From: Centroberyx gerrardi
Lineage: Eukaryota; Chordata; Actinopteri; Beryciformes; Berycidae
Assembly: GCF_048128805.1 (NCBI RefSeq)
Contig: NC_136019.1
Location: 16,851,381-16,915,380 of the forward strand
Direction of reading: 5' to 3'
Length of the DNA stretch: 64,000 nucleotides
Positions 23,275-33,500 of the stretch are shown in pieces. The position numbers and the translations under genes were made by a program. The notes below the pieces were generated by a model. It was not told where the DNA came from, did no database searches, and saw nothing but the letters and a program-made list of their open reading frames with translations. Each line of letters opens with the position of its first letter. Position 1 is the first letter of the stretch.

Positions 23275-23660
23275 AAGTTTTCAAATGTGCCAAGCCACTC
23301 CCAAAGCAAAAAACACCTAGGGCTCTGTTTGTTTTTCTTTACATATAAACCCAGTCTGGAGTGGACCCTGTACTCCTTTTCTGAGAAATAGATTATTGTT
23401 GTAGGCTTGCTCTAATAATTTTCACAATCGCCAATAAAAAGCTGGTTTTACAGTACATATTTTTATACCTCTATCAGCTTTCATATCTAGGTTATTTAGA
23501 TCCTGCTATTTTGATGAAATGTTTTCATGTATGTGCTGTTTTTTTGTGTGTGAAATGTCTGACTGAGTGGTTGCCATTATAATATAGTATTAGTATTAAC
23601 CCTCCTGTTGTGCTTGGGCTCAATTTGACCCCATCCAGAGTTTGATGTCTCTAACAAACT
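23275..23660 (+). mobile_element. Dispersed repeat, inverted relative to the copy in intron 3 of gene C
   Basis: Blocks such as AAATGTGCCAAGCCAC, CTAGGGCTCTGTTTGTTTTT, TTGTTGTAGGCTTGCTCT and GAGTGGTTGCCATT appear in reverse orientation at 27,265-27,890. Within it TTAACCCTCCTG followed by GGGCTCAATTTGACC resembles a piggyBac-type terminus next to its TTAA target. The outer edges are not defined. Confidence 0.5.
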
Positions 23661-24210
23661 ATTCCACCTTATTTTTTTTGCTCAGCAACATGGAGCCTGG
23701 AGAGCGGAAAGGAGAGCAAGACAGTTACTAATAAGAAAAATAATAATAGTAAAAATTATTTCTGATATGTTCAAAGACCATTTTATTAATCCGACGTCCT
23801 GTCTGGAGTAACTTCACCTTTCTATTCCAGAGTGCTGTGAAGTCTCAAACAAGTTAATTTTAACCTGACCCTGCAAAGGCATTTTCAGGGGGTTACAGGG
23901 TTCTGTCATAGAGCGAGAAAATTAAATGTGAGATGGAGTTTGCCTTTGCATTTTAATATTGGCAGACAATGTGCATAGACCTACCTAAACCTGATGTCAT
24001 GATTTTTGCACACATTACTGAAAATTATTTTAATTTTAATTTAAATATTGATAGGATTATGCTTCCAGTAATGGACCGGTCAAATGGGGAAACTTTAAAT
24101 AAATGAGCAACAACTTCGACCCCAACATAAAAAGTGCAGCTTTATTCCAAAACACTGTAAGAGCAGGGTTAGGTTTTGGTTCACTGGAATCCTCCACAGA
24201 AAAAAAAAAA

Positions 24211-24227
24211 TTCTGGGAAACGAAACT
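24211..24227 (+). promoter_or_regulatory. Composite GAS/ISRE-like motif upstream of copy C
   Basis: TTCTGGGAA (24,211-24,219) overlaps GGAAACGAAACT, one mismatch from the ISRE consensus. The 16-base core is identical to that upstream of copy B. It lies 1.9 kb before the copy C start codon and next to an unrelated minus-strand fragment, so which gene it serves, if any, is unclear. At the position truly homologous to the copy B site (about 25,400) copy C has only a degraded GCGAAACACAAG. Confidence 0.35.
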
Positions 24228-24442
24228 GCTCACCAGATGCGTTATGCTAGCTCGAATTACCAGAAAATAAGACTTCCGGTTTGGACGTTTCGCCTTCAAA
24301 ATAAAAGCGTGAGATTTTAAATATGTAGAAATACTGCTTTTAACCAATTACGTTGTATTTAATCGTCAAATTCAATAAGTGAGCACCCATATTAACGTTT
24401 GATGTCATAATCATAATGAAAAATACCTAAATTGGAAACCTT

Positions 24443-24996
24443 ACCTTTCATTGTAGCCTAAATGAAATACAGAATCTCTTAGTACCAATCCATCATCACC
24501 TACACGGGACACATGAAGGTTTAAAACATCAGGGAAAGTAATCCAAGATGTTTGTCTCACTGATGCTGAACCACATGCCATACATGTTTGGGTCTTTAGT
24601 GATAGAGTGGTTGAAAAGAGAGCTGAGAGAGTCACATGTAGCTGCTGGTGGTAATAGAAGAACGGGGCTCATGTGAGAGAAATGGGGCACACTTAAAATA
24701 CATTTTTCACAGCTGTCAATATGTTTGGCTTTAACAATTGTTCGGACACCCCATGCATTTAACCAAGTTAACAGTGGTTCTATCAAATCAAGTGGATCAT
24801 TATGCTGAGACACGGACAATGATGGGACTTTCAGTGTTATTTCTTGTAAAACCTCATGGAGCTCTTTGGGGTTCAATTTTCCTGGTTGTTGGACAGCTGC
24901 TTGGATAAGAATAGCAAATTTTCTGTCATAGATGACATTTCTGTCTGTAGGAGTGTTTTGACATGGAACTTGTGCAGTAGCAATGAAAGGTGAACT
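24443..24996 (-). pseudogene. Unrecognised protein-coding exon, frameshifted
   Basis: On the minus strand a frame open from about 24,996 reads IKSTLYSSPFIATAQVPC and, further on, SCEKCILSVPHFSHM, to LDYFP and a stop. A one-base shift restores DVLNLHVSRVGDDGLVLRDS, ending at a good donor, GAAAG/GTAAGG, at about 24,443. A possible acceptor (TTTGTAG) sits at its start. Composition, a CxxC pair and the donor argue for a once-real exon. The CxxC layout loosely recalls ubiquitin-specific protease fingers, but I do not recognise the family and assign no function. Part of its 5' region (24,945-25,000) is repeated at 25,117-25,175. Confidence 0.45.
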
Positions 24997-26545
24997 GTAC
25001 AGTGTCGACTTTATTCTACAAATATCACAGTTTTACAGTATGTCTGTCTTTGAGGGCCTGCCATTACTTTTCTTAAACAGCTTGGTCATGTTAATGCGTA
25101 GTGAAAGTAGCCTACAGGTCTGCAGGAGTGTTTTAACATAGAGCTTGTGCAGTTACAATGAAAGGTGATGTGTAGGGTAGTCTGTGTAGCCTATGTAGTC
25201 CAAAAATGCCAAATCTCTGTTTTCAACTAAATGATTACATCAGTTCTTATCATGGAAAAACATTGTACTGATTGTATAGTTGCATTTTTTGCTTAATTAT
25301 TTGTTTTTTGTGCAAAAATACGTTTTTTTAGTCAATATTTGAGTGTTGTGGATTTGTAGAAATTACGCTTTTATTATGAAACAATCTTACTCTTATTTAG
25401 GCTGGCGAAACACAAGCTTTATCACCAAACTGAATAAAATGAGGAGCCATACGGAGGCAGCCCACATTATCGCATTAATGCAGGGAGTGGTTAAATCCTT
25501 CCTCTTCATAACTAATCTGTATGCCTAAAACTTGAATATAGCATTTACGGATAATATGTAAAGGCTAGGCTGTTTTTGCCATGGGCAAGTCATCAGTCTT
25601 AAAAAGGTAGGTTACTAGGTCTTTGTTATTGAGTTTTCATGCACCTAACAAGTAGCCTAGGCCTATGAGCTCAACAAAATGAGCTAACCGGTTATATTGC
25701 ATTCAGAAATAGTTTGTAATCCTACCTGTGGTTTTTGTTCGATGAGTTCATGTTAGACGGGATTGCAGAGACTCTTCTGAGATACTTCCCCAATTGCAAG
25801 AAATTGACTGAATTCAGGATAATTTTGTGAATGTGTGCCCCAACAAAAAATTGCTATCATATTCAACTTATAGTATGTGGTTCTAAATAGTGAGTTTAGT
25901 GACATTACTTTATGGTATTTTTATATCTCTGATGTTCTGTTGTTGCTCTATAGTAGGCTGCTTGGTATTTTAAAGTTTTGCTATGATATTTGTATATAAT
26001 CAATAATACTAAGGGAGAAGAAGGTCTAACAGGCTTGTTGCTCATTCTGCCCAGTGAGAAGCAGTTTGAATAACCTGAGCTTGGACCAAGAGTGGGATGG
26101 CTGAGAGTGCAATGGACATCTCAGATGAGGAGGTAATCAGCTGATTTTTACATTCCTAAATCTAAGGGAAATCATAATAAAATCCAAATATATAGCCTAC
26201 TCGTATGAGATATAATGGGTATGAGATTATAAATTGATTCATTTTACCTGAACATGCTTTTTTTTCTCTCAACTTTCAAGATCTTCTACGATGCAAGTGA
26301 TTCATTCTCTGAGCCTCACTTTGGGGAAGGAAGGGACGATCCTCCAACACCACAGTCTGACTGTCAGTGTCAACACACTGATACAGGTGTAGAAGGTCAG
26401 TCATAAGCACAGTGTTGTTGAGTAGAAATACATGAATATATACTGCCAGGAAACTGGGCACATCTTCCATGACTGAAACTGTGCTGCAATGAGGACACAT
26501 TGTGAAATATTTAGAAATATTTTTCCATATTCTTTCTTATGACAG

Positions 26546-26785
26546 ATGTTCCTCCACCTGAAGAAATAGCTGTTGCCGACGCTCGTAGTGACACTGATTC
26601 TCTTGGCTGCACCCCAGCCAAGAGAAAATACACCTGCAACACACAGACAGAGAGTTTGTACATCAGAGACTCCGGCACTGCAGATGTTGAGGGACTCCAT
26701 CCTGGGACTGAGTATACTGTCAGCATCACAAGGGTTGCTGAAAGTGGAAATCGAAGCAATTCAGCCTCTATATCTGTCAAAACAG
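26546..26785 (+). CDS. Copy C exon 3, altered first FN3 domain
   Basis: This 240-nt exon (phase 1-1) keeps the C-terminal half of the FN3 module (LYIRDSGTADVEGLHPGTEY). The B-C strand region of copy A, GWTFTDPSVRCSFQLTIT, is replaced by a shorter GCTPAKRKYT. Loss of the buried tryptophan and eight codons predicts a damaged fold. Confidence 0.55.
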
Positions 26786-27264
26786 GTAAATATGGAAGAT
26801 ATCATTGTCTCTATCATTTTTCTCAAAATCAAATCAAACTGCATCGGTCTTGAAGAAGATAAACAAAACTTTGAACTGAATGTGACAATAGATGATGCCA
26901 GGCAGTGATGTAGTGGCAACTAAAAAGGTCAGTGACAATCATAAAGCAAACAAGCTCCAGTAGATACACTTTCAGTTATATTTTCAGAAACACATTCATT
27001 TTTGTATTTATCTTTTAAAGACCCATAACCTACACTGTTTGATACTACTTTCCAGTTTCTGAAGTCTCGAAGAAAAAAGGAACTATCATCCCTCCATCAC
27101 TTCTCATTTTAGGGCCATGTGGCGTGTGAAAAGATATCTGAGGATTGACAATTTGTATACAAACTGTACAGGGCCTTCAAATTCACACCATGATGTTTTC
27201 ATGTTTTGTACTTTTATCCCACCAAATTAGGAACATAGGAAGTACTGAGCTAAAAAATCAAGCT

Positions 27265-27890
27265 TGAATATAAGATTGGATATCAAACTGTGAATCGGGT
27301 CAAATTGAGCCCAAACATAGCAGGAGGGTTAATACTGCACATTTAATTAATAGTACAAATGGCAACCACTCACTCACACATTATCATTATACACACACAA
27401 CACACACACAAAAACATTTTATCGGAACAATGGGATCTAAATAACTTTTTTTTTTTTACACTCAATAATAAATAAACTCAATAACAAATGAACGATTTTA
27501 TGAATAATTATCATCAAAAGTTCAAACTTCATACAAATCTCCATAATTGCCTGAACAATTCTCTTGACAAATTTCAATACAACATGCATCATTGGTGAGA
27601 TATGGGTCCAAACAGCATGGACATTAATTTAATCAGTTAATTAATAATAGTTATAATAATCATAAACACATCAAAATCAGCGGTTGGGGTGAATCCATAA
27701 TATCCCCCTTTCGGGGATATAAATATGTACTGTGAAGCTTTTTATTGCATTTATATGAGGTGATTGTGAAAATAATGAGAGCAAGCCTACAACAATAATC
27801 CATTACTCAGAAAGGAGTACAGAGTGCATTCCTACTGGGTTTATAAAAAAACAAACAGAGCCCTAGGTGGCTTGGCACATTTGAACTTGA
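27265..27890 (-). mobile_element. Dispersed repeat in intron 3 of gene C, inverted partner of 23,275-23,660
   Basis: It is the reverse-complement counterpart of the repeat at 23,275, longer by about 240 bp, with a piggyBac-like terminus (GGGTCAAATTGAGCCC to GGGTTAA, about 27,297-27,333). It is absent from the same intron of copies A and B, so it arrived after duplication. Its right end abuts the conserved exon 4 acceptor region at about 27,890. Confidence 0.5.
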
Positions 27891-27933
27891 GTTGCCAGTT
27901 TGGAGTGAAGGCTTTTCATTTTATTTGTCACAG

Positions 27934-28194
27934 AGTCTCTCCCTCCTGAGAAGATAACGGTCTATCAGGTCAGCACTGACTCAGTGTCTCTGAGTTGGGA
28001 CGCCCCTGCTGGTGAAGTGGGAGGTTACATCGTGGCCTGTTGCTGTGAAGGAGAAACTGTCCAGGAGCTGACAACAGACACCAACAGCCTGACGTTCAGC
28101 AGCCTGAGTCCAGGGGTGAAATACTCCTTCTACGTTTCAACACGACTGAAGAACGGAACACGAAGCAAGCCTGCTGTGATAACTGCCCACACAA
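27934..28194 (+). CDS. Copy C exon 4, second FN3 domain
   Basis: Intact 261-nt FN3 exon, almost identical in sequence to copy A exon 4, with SLSWDAPAGE and LSPGVKYSFYV. It lies upstream of the frameshift, so it would be translated. Confidence 0.6.
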
Positions 28195-29152
28195 GTAAGT
28201 TGGTGGAGAGATAATATTAATACTGTTACTACTACTACTAATATTTTGATAATATATTTTTATTGTAATTTAATCATATCATTTTGTTTAGCATTTTTTA
28301 AAAGACTTACAGAATGCTTCAAGAAAACAATACTTCATAACAGCCAATTTGATCATTTAAAAAATGCCAGACACTTAAAAACAATGTTGCAGAAGAATTG
28401 TACAGGCAAGTGAAACAAGAATAAAATAGGTAAAAACAAAGACAAGCCTGTCTGTAGAAATACTTTTAAGATGTTTTAAGATTATTTAAGAGATGACAGT
28501 GCTGAAGTTAATTTTGGGATCTGCATCTACAGTGGCTATAAAAAATATTTTTTATAAATTTATGCTCCTTGACTTGTTGTGCATTTTGTTTTGCTACAAA
28601 ATTTGTTCAAGGTCCTCAAGACTTTTGTGGGTAATTCTCATGAAACTGAGTCTCAACTGGGACTGATTTTGAAAAAATTCAAATGATTGAAATTACATTT
28701 TCTTCAGGAATTACAAAGAACAATGCCTTCATGTTTGACTACTTACTTCATTATATTTTTTATTTTATCAAACATTTCTCTAAATGACAGATGAAATATT
28801 CTCATTACTGCAAAAAAAACGATTCTTTATTTTATCAAACATTTCTCAACACGACATAAGGATAATTTTGACAATCATTTTAAAAAAGTTTTCTTCTCAG
28901 TGGCTACATAAAATTCTAATTTTTGATCTAGTTTCACCCCTTTACTCCCTTTTCACTTTACTTCATTATGTGGTGCTGATGAACAGTGGGTTGGACATGT
29001 AAATCACTCAGAATGCAGAGTTCTCATTGCTAAAGATCACTGGTTACATCAGGCTACTTTGCAAATTCATGTAACCTATGTTTCAATTTATTGATTTATA
29101 GATTTATACTCATACTAATTTATACTAACAACCAATGAAAATGGGTTTGTAA

Positions 29153-30137
29153 CAGGGCTGGGAATTGATAAAAAAAAGTAATTAATCGCACAATTTTCTG
29201 TGATTAATCGCGATTAATAGCTTTTTTTCCCCCTTAAGTCTGAAGCTTGTAATCATAGATATTTAAACGTAGAATGACCAAATTAATCACTAAATCACCA
29301 AATTAATGTAGAATCAGCACAAAGGAAGTATATTTGAAATCAAATACTTTAGTTTAATGGCACCTTTTCAATTGAAAACAGACCCATCAAAATTCAGCTT
29401 GAAAGCCATATTTCTTTATATGCACTAACTGAAATAATAACAAAAACTACAAGTGCTAGCTGAAAACTAGCATAAAACTCCATCCTGTCCTCTCTCATTA
29501 GCCAGGATGGCTTGGCTGGTCAGCCACTACAGGATGTAAACAAAACGGAGCAAAGAAAAAAACCAAAAAAACCCCAAACAGATCCTGTACAGTAGTAGCC
29601 TACAGGCTCACAGCGCCCTCTAGAGGCCAATTAACAAACTATGGATGGCAGACCGACTATCTGCCTTGGGAAAACAAGCACAAATCCTGTGCAGGTCCAT
29701 TAACGTTACTTCAATACCACAAGGTAATAACGTTACCTACCGTTAAAGGGCGTAGGGCAGCTAGAAGACAAGTTATCAAGTTACTATTTACAAATCCTGT
29801 TACTAAAACAGCCACAAATTGTGGAATGTTAAGTTTCACTTTTGTTTTCACAAGGAGAGACTCGGGATTGAATACAATGCTGCTGGTCTCCTGGTCATCC
29901 CCAAATGACAGACATGACGTGATGTGTACATCACGCGCATTAGAGATCCATTTAGATCAATTTCTATACATTGAACAACTTTTATTTTGCCTATGTATGG
30001 GAAACACTTCATCTCGCAGCCAAAGACACCCTCTGCTCCTGGCTGCGCCATGGCAAAAAAATCAATGCTGTCAATTGCGTTAATTTGTTTCAATGCATTA
30101 AACATATGCTACAAACGCATTAATTTTCACAGCCGTA
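29153..30137. mobile_element. 985-bp hAT-like insertion in intron 4 of gene C
   Basis: The element starts CAGGGCTGGGAATTGAT and ends with AATTTTCACAGCCGTA, imperfect inverted ends. GTTTGTAA (29,145-29,152) and GTTTATAA (30,138-30,145) look like an 8-bp target duplication with one mismatch, as hAT elements make. Copies A and B have the uninterrupted site. It contains an AATTAATCGCGATTAAT stretch and no transposase frame. It ends about 35 bp before the giant-exon acceptor. Confidence 0.65.
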
Positions 30138-30545
30138 GTTTATAATATTCAATGTTATCTTAATTTCCACAGAGACACACTTGGAGAGCTTATTGGAAGA
30201 TCTGGGGTTGGAGCAGCACTACACAGAGAAGCTATCACTGAGCACAGTACTTCAGATTGATGAGAAGACCTTTGCTGATGAATCTGCTAAGTGTCATTCA
30301 GATCTTCCATGGTGTTTTCTGAAGAAATTAATGATGGTTAATGTGACAGCTAGGAATGTGAAATGTACATCAGTATGTGAGTCAAACTGTGATGCTTCCT
30401 CTGGGAATACAGATTTAGATCTTGATAATCTGGTCAACAGTCCAAACTCAGGTGACATGTTAAACCCCTTAGACATTATCACTGCTCTCTTTCTGTGCTC
30501 CAATGGCTTTGTACAGCAGGAAATGGCATTGAAAATGTCCATGTG

Positions 30546-33500
30546 TTTTCAGTGCCTCTGCTGCTTCCTAATAGTGACACAAAACAGTGCACACTCATGC
30601 TTTGGGCCATGAGAGACATTGTTAAGAAGTACAGACCTCAGTCACTTTCAGAATCCAGGGGCTTTATTGAAGAGAGAATTGTTCTCTCTGAACTTCCCAT
30701 GGTGTCTTTTGTGAGACTGGGTGAGTGCTCCTTGTCCAAGTCAGAGATTCTCAACAAGCTTCTGAGCAATTCCCAACAGTATCACGACACCTTTGTTCAC
30801 CGCGACATGGAGTGTGGTGATAGTCCAAGGAGAATATCGAATGGATTGGCTGAAATTAGTTGGTATCTTCCCTGTGGGAACAAAAACATTGACATTTTTG
30901 GTGAGCCAGTAGCTGTAGCTAACCTCAGGGGGGACATCGCTTTGTTTGAAGCACAATACTCTTTTTTGTGCCAGACATCTGCAGCAGTTTTTGTGTTCTT
31001 TGACAATTTGGACTCTCAGTACAGGCTACTGACCAACCAACACAACAAGGCACAGGTGTTCTTGGTGGGTAACCAACAGAGCAAAGGTTTCAGTCTTGAT
31101 GCTCTAAAAAAAGTAGCATCTGAGTTGAACTTGACAAACAGCAACATCATTTTGAAGACCAAGCAGATGAATGATGCAGACTTTGTCAAAAACATGCGAA
31201 AAACAGTCAGGGATGTAGTTGAGAACTCAAGGACCAAGATGCGAGTGGAGCAGATGGCTGATATCGCCCATGAACTGGGAATCTTGGTTGATGAGGATTC
31301 CCCAGAGTGTCAGAGTGCCAAGCAAAATGCAGATGCCATCACTGCAGAAATACAAGACATCCCACAGTACAAAGAAGCCCAGCTTCCCTTGCAAGGCCAA
31401 ATATGGAAAGAATTGACTCGTTTAGAGAAGGAAGAATGTAGGCTTAAAAAAGCAGGGGCTGAAAACATAGAAAAGTACAAAAGTGATCTCCTAGTACAGA
31501 AAAGGCAACTTCGGAAACAGCAGAACCGTTATAAGATGTCAAATGCAATGACATGCTTCATGAGGGCAATATCAAGCCCAGGGATAGAGAGATCCTATTT
31601 CCTGAAATGGATGCGGATTAATCTTGATAACCTGTCTCGTGAAAAACTCTCTGGGCTCAGGGAGCAGTACAAAGAGAAATGCCAGAAGTCTGAAAACAAA
31701 GAGGAAATTAAAGACCTTGACAGACAACTTTCCAACAGCTCATTGGGGACTGAACACTTCTTGCGTGAAATGTGTCAAATCTATGAGGCTTCAGTCTCCC
31801 TTCCAGAAAAGAACCCATCACGTAAAAAACTGCGGCATCTGCCCAAACTATGTGCAGAATTGCTCCTTGATGGATTTCCCTTGGAGCTTGTAGATGGAGA
31901 TGCATCCAACATACCGCTGAGATGGGTGAGTGATGTTCTCTCTCAGCTGAATACCTTGGTGCGTCCAAAGAACAAGATACTGGTAGTCACAGTTCTTGGA
32001 GTTCAGAGCACAGGAAAGTCCACTCTCCTTAACACCATGTTTGGAGTGCAGTTTGCAGTCAGCAGTGGTAGATGCACTAGAGGGGCCTTTATGTTGCTCA
32101 TCAGAATCAACGAAGACTTCAAAAAAGTACTAAACTGTGACTTCATGGTGATCATTGACACTGAAGGCCTAAAGTCACCAGAGCTTGCACAACTGGAGGA
32201 TAGCTATGAGCATGACAATGAGCTTGCAACCCTTGTTGTTGGGTTGAGTGACATCACAATTATCAACATTGCAATGGAAAATTCAACAGAAATGAGGGAC
32301 ATCCTACAAATTGTAGTCCATGCTTTTCTCAGGATGAAAGAGGTGGGCAAAAAGCCCAAATGTCAGTTTGTTCACCAGAATGTGTCAGATGTGTCAGCCC
32401 ATGACAAGAACTTAAGGGACAGGAAACTACTGTTGCAACAGTTGAATGAGATGACCCAGGCAGCAGCCAAAATGGAAAAGAAAGAGGAGAACAAGAGCTT
32501 CACTGATGTGATGGAATACAATCCAGACACCGGGAACTGGTACATCCCTGGACTGTGGAATGGGAATCCACCAATGGCACCAGTTAATGCGGGGTACAGT
32601 GAGGCTGTTTATGATCTCAAGAAGAACATAATCCAAATTTTGGGAAATTGTGAGTCATCTGCTAACGATATCTTGGAGTTTATGGAGTGGACAACAAGCC
32701 TGTGGAATGCAGTAAAACATGAGAACTTCATCTTCAGCTTCAGAAATAGCCTGGTGGCTGATGCCTACATGAGGCTGTGCACAGAGTTCAACAAATGGGA
32801 ATGGGAGTTCAAGAAACAAATGTACACATGGGTTACACATGCCGAAAGAAGAATTTCAAACTTTGGTACAGTTGCTGTGAAATCTGAGATATCTGACATG
32901 GGAGAATTTCTCAGTCATTTGAAAAGTGAAGCTTGCTCAGAGCTATCTAAATGGGAGAAAACTCTCCTTCAAAATCTGACACAGTACTTCAAACAACCAG
33001 AGGGTCATGTCCATCTAGTAGAGGGATACAGAGAGGACTTCTCAAACAGTGCAAAAAGCCTTCGACGAGAAATGGAGAGCTCTGTAGTTAATCAACTTGA
33101 AGCAGCAGCTGAAATCAGACAGGGGATGATAAAACTTGATAGAATCAAGGAGAGCCATACAAACATCTTAGAACAGAAAGTGCTTGGATTGATTGAGGAA
33201 TGCCGTAAGAGAAAAGTCAGCAGGACAGATAAAGGGCTAGACAGAGAATTTGATAAGGTGTGGGATAAAACAGTGAGTGAATTATCCTTGGCTGAATTGA
33301 AGACCACTGACATCTTTGCTAAGGTGTATCGCTACCTAAGGATTAATCTAACTCGAAGGGGAAGTCATGCCAGTGAATTAGTGAGTCAAAAAAAACTGTG
33401 TGACTGTGGAACAGAGCCCTTCAAATATACAGCTGAGGGACTCTATCACAAATTTAAACACACAGTGAGTAGGTTCTTCAACAACCAAGATCACACAATT

